A stretch of 64,000 nucleotides of DNA, from contig JADNRZ010000014.1 of NCBI GenBank assembly GCA_015501605.1, positions 186,001 to 250,000 of the forward strand. The letters are read 5' to 3'. This stretch comes from Panaeolus papilionaceus. Its lineage: Eukaryota > Basidiomycota > Agaricomycetes > Agaricales. Below are positions 10,338-19,409 of this stretch, piece by piece (the stretch's first letter is position 1; every line of letters begins with the position of its first letter). Below the pieces are notes generated by a model. It did no database searches, had not been told where the DNA came from, and saw only the letters and a list, made by a program, of their open reading frames with translations. Position numbers and translations under genes: made by a program.

Positions 10338-11381
10338 ATGAATTTTTTACTTTCTCCGAGAACATCTTCTTCCAATTCAGGTTCACCCTCGCTTAGCTCC
10401 TCTACTGTAGGCAACAGTCCCGGGGCGACAGGCATTACCGGACTTACGAGCCGTCGGGACCACTCAGTCAGCTCTCAGTCAACTTTGAGAGGAGAAGGGG
10501 AAAATGGGGAGTTGTTGAGTGACGAAACTGCCAGGGGATCGAGGGAGGAGCGGGATAGGAAGGGAAAGAGACGAGAGCAGCCTCCACCATATGATCAGGA
10601 CTTTGAACACGTTCAGCAAAGTATGGCATCCGACATAGAGACTATCACCGCAATTCCAGGAGCCTTCCGCGCTCCTTTCAACGAACCTATTGGCCCAACA
10701 CCGCTCACGCAGACAACACGGTTAGACCAGGACACAACATTTGGTGTTGACATTCCCCGACCGGACACCACCTTCGACTTGTCATTAGACTTGGATATCC
10801 TACGGTCACCTGGTGCTCGCACTGTTTTGAGCACAGAAGTGAGCTCTGGTTTCGGCTCGAGTTCTGGCTTTTCGAGTGCGTCAACACCGGTGGTGGAGGA
10901 GTCGAGAGGAGCTACAGCTGGTGACACTACAGGCCCAAGAAGCTTGCCAGAACCTCAACCCCCTAAGAGTGTCTTGAAGAGACGGCCAGACGATGTTCAG
11001 TCTGACTGGAATGGAAACGCGACCCCTGGCCCCTCGACAAGACCTGACATGAGGACCACTCACGACACACACTCACCAACCAGCCGCCGCATTTCCTCGA
11101 GCCATCATCGAAGAAGCTCACGGTCAGAGTCCAGACGCCACAGAAGAGACAAATCGCAGGAACGAGGCTTATGTGAGTTGTTTAAATTAATACCAATTGT
11201 AACAACACCTGATTTGCAAACCCTAGCTCGCGATTTTCTGTTGATCATCGCTCTCTGCATCGGTCTGGCCAGTGCATCTATCCTCATCGTGCGTCCAGCG
11301 TTGTCAAAATTTTACGGCTGGGACGAGCTATATGGTTCTTACGACTCGGATTGGGAATGGGCCGCAGAAGTCGAGCTCTGA
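10338..11381 (+). CDS. Serine-rich protein with a C-terminal membrane segment
   Basis: I do not recognise a family. The start MNFLLSPRTSSSNSGSPS opens a low-complexity Ser/Thr/Pro/Gly region of about 270 residues that looks disordered. A basic Ser/Arg/His stretch follows (SSHHRRSSRSESRRHRR). One hydrophobic segment, DFLLIIALCIGLASASILIV, then precedes a short acidic, Trp-containing tail ending EWAAEVEL. This suggests a single-pass membrane protein with a large N-terminal cytosolic or luminal region. Residues 279-296 are probably intronic: 11173-11226 begins gtgagt and ends ccctag. It is 54 bases long and stop-free, so either splice form stays in frame. Excision gives QERGLSRDFLLI. It is tandem with the upstream F-box gene. 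Confidence 0.7.
   Translation: MNFLLSPRTSSSNSGSPSLSSSTVGNSPGATGITGLTSRRDHSVSSQSTLRGEGENGELLSDETARGSREERDRKGKRREQPPPYDQDFEHVQQSMASDIETITAIPGAFRAPFNEPIGPTPLTQTTRLDQDTTFGVDIPRPDTTFDLSLDLDILRSPGARTVLSTEVSSGFGSSSGFSSASTPVVEESRGATAGDTTGPRSLPEPQPPKSVLKRRPDDVQSDWNGNATPGPSTRPDMRTTHDTHSPTSRRISSSHHRRSSRSESRRHRRDKSQERGLCELFKLIPIVTTPDLQTLARDFLLIIALCIGLASASILIVRPALSKFYGWDELYGSYDSDWEWAAEVEL
11173..11226 (+). other. In-frame intron of the serine-rich protein
   Basis: This is a 54-nt segment with donor GTGAGT and acceptor CCCTAG. Its length is a multiple of three and it has no stop in the reading frame, so retention would add 18 residues just before the membrane segment. Confidence 0.6.
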
Positions 11382-11808
11382 TTATGGGAACTGTTTTTTC
11401 ACACATATGCAGGCTTGACTTGGGCTTGACTTTGCCTCGTTTCTGTTTTTAGCTCTCGCATAGGAATATCGAATTCGTGTATTTTTATAAACCACGGACC
11501 GGGAATTAATGGATTTTTAGAGGACCAGACATTGGGAGAGATGGTGTTACAATCTGCTAATTTGGATGTTTAGTTATTACAATTTACAATAAAGTCCAGC
11601 TTTTGCGACATCTTCAAGAAAGCAAGTACAGTCCAGAGTTTTTGCCCAGCTATCTATCTCCCTTCAAGCTTCAAGGTTTTCCAAAAGTTTTCTACCGAGC
11701 ATAATTGTAGTCCTTGCATTCGATAACCAAACTCCACCTGAGCAACCTTTGCGTGAGGCACTGGATTATAACCAGCTCTTGCTCCCGTGATAGCTCGAGA
11801 ATTATTTT
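11382..11808. other. Intergenic spacer between convergent genes
   Basis: This is the shared 3' region of the gene ending at 11381 and of the minus-strand F-box-like sequence ending near 11809. It is AT-rich with several AATAAA-like stretches (for example near 11590). I see no gene here. Confidence 0.4.
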
Positions 11809-13593
11809 CTAGAAGAAACGGCAAAGACGTTTTTTGAGGTCTAGGAGTTGTATTAAGCGCGTCCGAGCATCGGCGATGTCTATAGCAGAAGTAGCAAGGC
11901 TTGCCGGCATCAAGGTCTCTAAAGACTCGTCCAAGAATTGCCAGTCCACAAGACCTTTCGCTTTATGAATAGAACCAGTCCAGCATGGATCAGCTATCTC
12001 TATCCACTCTTGTTCAGTGGGTGAATCATCACTATTCGCAGACGTGGTATCGTCAAAGTCAGCTCCGAAAACAGGAAGGGGCCCAACAGAATAGGGGTTA
12101 AGACTCCAGGCTTCCATCTCTGGCTTAGGGAAGTAGATCCACTGGTAGTAGTCCCAAATCTTCAACTCGATGGTCCGCAAGGCAGGCATGCATCCAGAAC
12201 ATTCGATCACAGACATAAGGTCTGCAAAATCCTGTTCGCTGTCCTTCAATTCAAAGAATGGAATGCCCTCCACTTTTGGTACCCCCCATGATGCGTCACT
12301 GTTCCTAAGCTTGAGTTCCAAGGTCTCCAGCCCGAAAAGTAAGTCGTGCAACAAAATTTTGCCAATGCTAGACATAATATCAAAAGAAAAGGTGTATTTA
12401 AGCAGGATTTCTTATGATCGGAGGTGAATTCGCACATACCAGGCACATAAGTCGTTCCCGAACTCAATGTCATTAACCGCGTATTAGTCCTGGTAATGAG
12501 GAAGTAGATTTCACGTCATGTGAGTGACATGTGTGGATTTACGGCAATGCGCAAGTTTTCGACAGAAATTTCAAGCATAATGCGTTCATCTGACATCCAG
12601 CCCAAGGTTAGATGATAGATGATAGTGATCCCTGAGGTTCAGCACTTCGAGATGCACCTCATAGTCCAAGCGATATGAGTTAAGCTCTAAGTGGTCTGTT
12701 GCTGCAAGCGCTTTGGAGAATCCAGCTTCCGCCATACGAAGTCATACCAGATTAGGGAGACTGTTCCGAGACAAGTACCTCGCGAGATCCAGCGGTAAAC
12801 ATTCAATTCTCACTTCATCCACAAGTGAAAGCGACTTGAGATTGTTGGAGAACCCTACGCTGCGGTTAGTAAGGACATCCAGGAAATTGCTCGAAGTATC
12901 GCAGCCTGCCACCTGCAAGGATACATCCTTAGCATTGCTATTGGAGAAGAGAGAACAGATCTGGCGAAGGATTTAAACAGCTGACTGTCTGAACCGTTCA
13001 TTTGGACCATCATATTGCCCGAACGCCGAAGTCGCAGCAGAAATATCACCACTGCTTATCGTCAACAATAGACAACGGATATGTCCGGATAATGTCGTTT
13101 TTGTAAGGAAACGCTGTGTAGGACGGCTGAGCGGGCGCTCAATGCGCCCCGTCTGACCCGCATTCATCGCAAGAGGTCGAAGATCGTGCGCTCCTGGTTC
13201 TTGTTAGCGGGAAGTGAAAGCTCGATCGAGCCGCCTGGTATATTTTCTGCCAAGTAGCTCAAATATGCGAGGTCTGATACATTCATCCTGTGTCTGCTAA
13301 ATGTGTGCCGGCGCGAGATCGCGAGCCAGTCCCGACAGACCAGTGCGCGTGACGACAAAGCGCATTTAGCCACATAAAAGATGGATCCGAAGCCCAGAGC
13401 ACCAGCTCTCCAATTCTACGCCTTCGGAATAGGAAAGCTGCCGACGAAATTCTTGATAAAAATGCCAAGAATGAGCTTCCTCTGCTATGAAGCCGTCGAT
13501 GGCTTGGAAAAAAGCGGGATACGGAGCCTGATTCCCTAAATAGATGAAGCTACCTGAGGTTTTTTTTTTTGTTTTTATAAACAGACATACCAA
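11809..13593 (-). pseudogene. F-box/LRR-like gene, probably eroded
   Basis: The minus strand carries several segments typical of mushroom F-box proteins. AKCALSSRALVCRDWLAISR (about 13310-13373) has the shape of the second half of an F-box and is followed by HTFSRHRM and NVSDLAYLSYLAENIPGGS. LRR-like pieces lie at about 12760-12960 (NLKSLSLVDEVRIECLPLDL) and in the long 3' exon (GLETLELKLRN, CMPALRTIELKIWDYYQWIY, stop near 11809). I could not join these with consensus splice sites into one open frame, and no clear start precedes the F-box. An alternative is a functional gene whose introns I failed to place. The neighbourhood has a second F-box gene at 8118 and leads into the transposon insertion. 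Confidence 0.5.
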
Positions 13594-14543
13594 GGGGAAA
13601 CGATGCGCATATAAACAATATGCTAGATAGAAATTGAGGAATGAACGTGTTAGTCTTGAGTAAAGCCTAGGCGGTGTTGGCGTTGGAGTGGATCCCTAAG
13701 TTTCAAATGCACAGCCACCAGCTTATCGTGAGAAAGAATCTGTAATCAAATCATGATCTCGTCATGACTAACAAGCATTGAAGCAAGCGCCGGACTATCG
13801 CTCCACCTCGACTCTGATACACTCCAGGAATTTCCAGAAGAATGCGGGCCGATTGCCAGGTCGTGCATTCCCTCAGGTAGGCATCACAGTGTACAAGGAG
13901 TTGCTTATCGGATTAGCTTCCCATACTTGTAGTCTTCGTCCTCAGCTGAACCCACCAATCATTTGCAAGTTTCCGATGGGAATTGAATTGCTGTACCATG
14001 GCACACGACAAAAATATGTAACCCCGAAACGAACTGAATAGGTGTCATTCAGAGTCTCCTTCCAGATATTCAGGCTGCCACGCTTTTCAGAAATCCGTCA
14101 TTTCTTCGGGGAATGAATACATGGGGAAGATTCACACGTCATTCACATTCAATTGGTGAGTACATTAGGGTGCAGTAAAACAGGACCTCATAAAACTGTA
14201 TGCTCGATGACACAAGAAAGCTAACGGGATGATCCTTGGTGGACATCAGCTTCTCGATGTCACTTGGAGTGGCGAGGCATATGGATATAGGGTCCACATG
14301 ACACAAATTTGAGGCGATACCCTCGCACATGCGTCGCGAAATGCAATTTTTGAGCAGACGAAGTAGTGATGATCCATGACGGCGTATCAGCATTAGGGCA
14401 CCTTTGACTATTACGATGGCCCCCAATTAATGTTTTGAATTCACGAACTGGCCTATGTAAAAAAGATTCATGTCAGTGGCTGTCAGTGGACCTGGTCAGA
14501 TCGCTCTTGTGACCTCTTGGAGTTGTTCCGGATCGACTGACCT
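13594..14543. other. Left flank of the transposon
   Basis: No supported gene. A stop-free minus-strand stretch of about 95 codons at 14139-14426 has no ATG and looks like another fragment of LRR/F-box-type sequence (RRHGSSLLRLLKNC). A T-run lies at 13560-13570. This appears to be decayed accessory DNA into which the KDZ element inserted. Confidence 0.4.
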
Positions 14544-14551
14544 CGTTCTCA
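14544..14551. repeat. Left 8-bp target-site duplication
   Basis: CGTTCTCA lies directly before the first base of the left inverted repeat. The identical octamer follows the last base of the right inverted repeat (23139-23146). Eight bases is the length reported for KDZ/Zisupton insertions. Confidence 0.9.
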
Positions 14552-14910
14552 CACCTGTGGTTACCGTATCAGCCTTGTGATTCTAGGCGTCGGATCACCC
14601 GATCACCCCTCTGGAATTGTAGGGAAAATTCCCTTCCAGATAGACTCTTCAGAAACCCTCCAAAATACGAGGGACTTGGAGAAAAAAAAGTAGATACCTA
14701 GGGTAGGGTAGGGGTAGGGGTATACCGGCAACCTCCGGGACACCATCAGGAGGTGTTACCGGTCCGTCGCTCACCATCAATCCCGACCCCACGCTGTCAC
14801 CGACATCACGCGCTTCGTCAGCGCCATCAAACATGTTGAGCTCGTCGTTGCGCACAATGAGCTCGAGTATTTCACTCAATATTCACTCAAAAAATACAGA
14901 AAAAATTGTA
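14552..14910 (+). repeat. Left terminal inverted repeat of the KDZ element
   Basis: These 359 bases match the reverse complement of 22780-23138 at every position I compared, and the match breaks at 14911. A telomere-like tract (TAGGG x2, TAGGGG x2) lies at 14699-14720. A stop-free 76-codon stretch on the minus strand recurs in the other repeat. It has no ATG and I do not regard it as a gene. Confidence 0.95.
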
Positions 14911-15000
14911 TATTAATTAATTTGATTAAATAAAAACATTTAGAGGGATTAATACATGTTAACATTTAAAATAATGATAAAAACATTGAAACTAAATATA
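14911..15000. other. Subterminal AT-rich segment of the element
   Basis: A very AT-rich 90-base spacer lies between the left inverted repeat and the stop codon of the minus-strand passenger gene. It includes a TTAATTAATTT stretch that also occurs, diverged, inside the right inverted repeat. Confidence 0.5.
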
Positions 15001-16823
15001 TTAATCCTCAGTATCAGTGTTGGTGAGGACGGAGCGACTACGGGCCTGAGACTGTGACGAAACACGGCGCCTCTTGTTCGGACGACCCCTCTCGTTATCA
15101 CCCTCGTGCACATCCACGTCATCGTTGATCCTGTCCTCCTCCTCCTCCTCCTCCTCTTCATCTTTGTCCTCCTCTTCCTCCTCATCGTCGTCTTTGTCCT
15201 CGTCTTCCTCATCCTCCTCCTCATCGTTGTTCTCATCTTCCTCCTCGTCGTCGTCGTCGTCGTTCTCGGTCCGTTTCCGTTTACCCTTGCCAGCGCTCAT
15301 AGTCGATGAGAATTTCGACGTCAGGGCCACAAGGTCCGGAGCCGAGACGGGAGCGAAATGGAGCGTCTCGTCGGCGATCGCATCCACAAGGAGCTTGAGG
15401 TGGGTGCCATTCGTGATGGTGCTAGGGCGTTTGAAAGGGACGGCAGGGGGCCAGCCAACGATTTCGACGTGATGTTGATAGCGGATGGACTTGTCGTAGG
15501 ACGTGTAGTTCATTTGAGTACACGCCTGATTTGTCGCTTCGGCTTCATGTAGTAGTTAGCATCATTCTAATAATAGTACAGGGATGGACACTCACCCAGA
15601 AGCTTGGTGATAAGTTGCACCACCTCCTTCTGTTTCTGCTTCACTGTAGACTTCTTAGTCTTCTTGGTACTAGTAGCAATGAGCGGGGGGAGTGCTGAGA
15701 GGTTTCATGGTAGGTATGATTAGCTAGTATTCATGTAGTCAGAGGGAACAATGAAACTTACCAATGTCACGAATGCAGTTGAACTGGTCATAAAGGAGGA
15801 CGGACTCCGTGCCCTCCTTACCCAGGCAGGCTTTGAAGAACCCTCCAGACCCAACAACCTCGAATAGGACCGGCGTGAACGTCTGCATGACACTGGACCT
15901 GCTCAGGAGAAGCAACGACACAATGCCGCAGCGCCAGAACAGGTCGGTGAGCTAACAAGTGGACAAAGATGTAAGTAATGGCCATGAACGATGTAGATCT
16001 TACTCACCTGAGTCTTAACGTCGTTCATGGTGTGCAGCGCGTCTGTTTGCGCCGCCTTCTCGCTCGACCGTATTCCCTGGGCCTTGAACTTTTTGTGCTC
16101 CTCCGCGAACTTGTGCGCCGCTTTGATCTCGGCGGTGGAGTACTTTTTGTTGGCAAGATCAACACGGATGCGGGGGAGGCGCTGCTTGAGCGCGTGCTGA
16201 GCAGGCTCGTTATCTATATTAGCACAAATCATTAAAAAAATAAAATAAAAACAATATATGAGTTGACACTTACTGATGTTAGCTAGATGAGCCTCTAGCA
16301 TCAGCAAAACGTTGGCATCGCTTAGTTTGCGTTTTGGCTTGCTGGCTGTGCTGAGGACAATAGCCTTGATGTCGGCAACAGGCTTGTTGAACTGCTCGGC
16401 GAGTTCCTGAATATCGTCTTCGAGTTGTTCAATGAGAACCTGCACGGCTTCATCGAACAATGCCTTCTTCGCACGGTTTTCTTCTTTGCGTTGTTTTTTT
16501 GCTGCCTTGCCTGCAGCGGTGGTCTTGGGCGCCGGGCGAGAAACTTTGGGTTGTGTTGGATACGAGGGGTTGCGTTCAGACCATGAGCTAGTTTGAGGAG
16601 GGGGAGACGAGGGAACAGGTGGTGGAGAGGAAGGAACTGGTGAGGGAAGGTGGGAGGTTGTGTTGATGGAGATGGGAGCTAAGGGTTCCCGGCCTCGGAG
16701 TGGAGCCGAAGACCTGTCAACGTTTGACAGCGTGTGGGAGCTGTCAACATGTCCTTCCGCAGGTGCCGTGGGGTTTGAGATAACGGGGGTGGCTTGATTG
16801 TTCAAAATTCGACTCAAGTCCAT
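15001..16823 (-). CDS. KDZ-element passenger protein with GWP motif and acidic tail
   Basis: This gene lies inside the transposon, divergent from 17042. The ATG at 16823 gives MDLSRILNNQATPV. Residues to about 100 are Ser/Pro-rich and disordered. A basic, helical part follows (KKQRKEENRAKKALFDEAVQ, then ALKQRLPRIRVDLANKKYST). Next come LTDLFWRCGIVSLLLLSRSS and a section ending YHHVEI-type VGWPPAVPFKRPSTI. The C-terminus is KGKRKRTENDDDD followed by about 60 mostly Asp/Glu residues, then PNKRRRVSS. Five exons join in frame with good splice sites (introns about 16215-16272, 15953-16009, 15695-15760, 15531-15597), giving about 520 residues. Basic clusters around the acidic tract suggest a nuclear, chromatin- or DNA-associated protein. 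The VGWP..VPF motif resembles a repeated element seen in agaricomycete-specific proteins. The function is unknown. Confidence 0.75.
15100..15270. repeat. Trinucleotide-rich tract coding for Asp/Glu
   Basis: Imperfect TCC/TCG/TCA (GAG/GAC on the coding strand) trinucleotides encode the acidic tail of the passenger protein. Slippage would change the tract length without breaking the frame. Confidence 0.7.
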
Positions 16824-17041
16824 GGTGAATAGGGCAATGAGTCGTGGGGTTAGAGGAAGATAGAGAAAGTAGACATACCCGACCATTGTAGCGAATACCA
16901 AATCAACAGAGTTTGTTTAATTCTCAACACAACGCGTACACACCACGAAAGTCACAGGGTCGTGTCAAGCACGTGATGATGTTCAATTTCACCGATAAGG
17001 CAATTCAACGATCAATCATTTCTCATTGACTAACACTGATA
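16824..17041. promoter_or_regulatory. Divergent promoter region of the two passenger genes
   Basis: These 218 bases separate the start codons of the two divergent passenger genes. They contain a palindromic CACGTG (16970-16975), the E-box core bound by fungal bHLH factors. Whether it is used is inference. Confidence 0.4.
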
Positions 17042-17914
17042 ATGAGTATGCCAGGTAAGTGACACGGTCCTTGACAGGGCTTCTCATCTCACAGCAAGCA
17101 GAACTTAGGAAGAGCAAACGCACAGCCCGATTCACCGTGGTCTTAGACGACTCGGATGAGCCGGCGACAGATCACGAATCAGATGTGGGACACCCTGAGC
17201 TCGTTAACCCATCCCCACCCATTCCCCACTATACCAAATTCATTCACAACCAGGGTCAGCGCTCTCCAGGTCAGAATTTTGATGCCTACTGTGTCTGGAA
17301 TGGGCGCAAGGTTGGCATTTTTCATAGCTGGTGCGTTAACAATGTTATTTTGCTAATCTATTAATAACTTATCAAAGCTGTGAACAGGCCTGAGGTTGTG
17401 CGGTCAACCGATAATGTGCCAGGTGCCGCATGGTTAGGCTTTGCAACCGTAGACGATGCAATCCAGGCCTGGAACAGCAAAGTCGCCCGCAAGCCCGATT
17501 TAGCTGAATGCGCCCGCAGGCAGGTACAACAAGGAAGTAATGGCGACATCACATCGCTTGCACAGAGTTTTTCAGCGCTCTCTCCGCCTTCGACACCTCA
17601 GCGCTCTGGATCTCGTCCCTCATCATCTATTCTGATCTCTCCTTGTCATTCCCAGCCATTTGTGGAGGAGGACACTGCCTTTTATGTTGTTGTTAGAGGT
17701 GCCAGACCTGGTGTTTATCATGGCAAGTAAGTGCTTTTGAATTTCTTTTTCTATTGTTTATTGTGGCTAATAAGCGTGCTATTATGCCAGTGTAGCAGCA
17801 TGGAATGCTGCAGGACCGCATTCTCGAGCCAGAAGGATGAAATCAGGTAGTGAAGCTGAGGCATGGAAGGTATTTGGGCAAATGTACATGTCGGGCAAAA
17901 TTGAGGCGTTATAA
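17042..17914 (+). CDS. Two-domain RNase H1 N-terminal-like (viroplasmin fold) passenger protein
   Basis: The start at 17042 gives MSMP. After a short intron (donor at 17055) follow AELRKSKRTARFTVVLDDSD and an acidic/Pro linker. Domain 1 reads FDAYCVWNGRKVGIFHSW, joined across an intron (17331-17387) to PEVVRSTDNVPGAAWLGFAT and VDDAIQAWNSK. A Ser/Pro linker leads to domain 2, DTAFYVVVRGARPGVYHG, and across a third intron to NVAAWNAAGPHSRARRMKSG, SEAEAWKVFGQMYMSGKIEAL and the stop. This is the hybrid-binding domain of eukaryotic RNase H1 (Y-V/W-G-x-x-x-G-I-Y...G...F...EA), here in two copies and without a catalytic RNase H domain. The family binds RNA:DNA hybrids or dsRNA, so a role in handling nucleic acid during transposition is possible but inferred. 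Confidence 0.8.
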
Positions 17915-19409
17915 TTTATTTTTTTGCTACATTTTTATATGTAGAGCTGCAGTATATGTATGGAATCATTCTCATATTTTTTTCTTCTTTTTAAATGGCT
18001 GGATTGATTTGTTACTCTCGAAAGTGTGAAGGCGAGCACAACACAACTTCATGTCCAATGTGCAGAATTACCTTATTTGGAACTAAATCCGGGACTCAGT
18101 ACCGGGATGCAGTACGACAAAACAATATCGCTGCACATGTATTAGACTGTCCACCACTATCGGATAGTGTTCAAAGACTTTTAATAGGTTAATAGTATTA
18201 GATTATGTCAAAAAATCAAACATAACGCATACGAGTAGGGAAATATGAGTCTGAACATTGTGATGTACCATTGTGTTAAATCTATTAGTTCTTTCAGCTT
18301 GGACGCCTTTCGAGTATTTTTAATTGAAATATATCTCACATTGTATAATAATCAAAGTTGTTCTGTATAAAAATACGCAGAGTTACTGTTTGTATTAATT
18401 CAGAGATTTATTTATGTTTTTTCTCGGCATGTTCACAGTGGATGGTAGATGCATCGGATTCATATTTTAAAGTCGTTATAATACTCTCAGATGTATTTAG
18501 TCATAAATTCCGAAACAAAAGAGTGAAATATCAGACTCCGAATTTTGCCAAAAATCGACTGTTTTTACACTAATACGTATTTTGCAATGCGAGTTTTTAT
18601 TCGTTTACCATATAAAGGACGGCATATGAAAGCGCTTAAACGCGCGATTAAAACGAGGGTAGCATCTCCAGATTTGAGTAAGAATTGATGAAGATATAAA
18701 AGAATAAGTGCTGGTTTTTGATGTTGTGAACGTTCGATGCTCTCGAAATGATCAATACATCAATAGGGCGCCTAACGAGTATTTCGACCACTTTCCTGTT
18801 CGCCCAATGTGGGGCACCAATATCTCTTCGGATTTCGTCAAAAACATTCTCAATCGATAGACACATGATCTTAAAATATAGAAATATCGAAATTATGCTA
18901 TATAAAACGCTGAATGTACATAGGGTAACCAGCCTGGTGCTCTAACATTACATCTATGCTAATTCTGGCGCGGGCGAAAAGCCTGCAAGGCCCGGTGACG
19001 AGGAATATGGTGTATATACTGCCATTACACCCTACCGAAGCAAACATGGTACATTAGGTGTCGTGTGGCATTGTAAAGCAAGCAAAGGGAGGGGCTTACT
19101 GACCTTGAGAATATGTTCAGCCTTGAGTGAATGCAAACGAAGCCATTCGAACGTATCTGGCACGTTGTAAGTAGCAGACAATGGTTCCTTGAAATGTCCG
19201 ATATGTCATTATATCCAAAAGTTACTCATATGTGCTGTATGTACTCACCGAAGTATGTTTTTGAGGAGATAGGGCAGATAGGGGTATGGTTTAACCTGTT
19301 TCACGTGATGAATTCAAGCAAGAAAAACATCAAGTTTAGACACGAAACATACCATATTCTTACTACCCCGTGGCCTGGTTTGACGACTGTCACATCTAAA
19401 ACATACAAC
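17915..19409. other. Internal spacer of the KDZ element
   Basis: AT-rich DNA lies between the passenger genes and the transposase. Apart from the small Cys-rich ORF at 17995-18192 I see no gene. The stretch 19131-19409 is open upstream of the transposase ATG. Its sequence does not look like the family, and it more likely holds the promoter and leader. Confidence 0.5.
17995..18192 (+). CDS. Small Cys-rich ORF, possible third passenger gene
   Basis: This is a 65-codon ATG-to-stop frame just after the RNase H1-like gene. The N-terminal 24 residues hold four cysteines as CYSRKC and CPMC with intervening His, spaced like a small zinc-binding knuckle (C-x4-C-x8-C-x2-C). The rest is polar and ends DSVQRLLIG. 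It could be an independent small protein, an extra 3' exon of the upstream gene, or chance. I found no splice site forcing a join. Confidence 0.3.
   Translation: MAGLICYSRKCEGEHNTTSCPMCRITLFGTKSGTQYRDAVRQNNIAAHVLDCPPLSDSVQRLLIG

Noticed and set aside
14649..14879. A 76-codon open frame repeated identically at 22811-23041
   Set aside because: It lies wholly within the terminal inverted repeats, starts with TTG rather than ATG, and its identity in the two places follows from the repeats being identical. It is not independent evidence for a gene.
15074..15472. A 132-codon plus-strand frame rich in serine
   Set aside because: It is the reverse-strand shadow of the acidic tail of the minus-strand passenger gene; GAG/GAC repeats read as TCC/TCG (Ser) in antisense.
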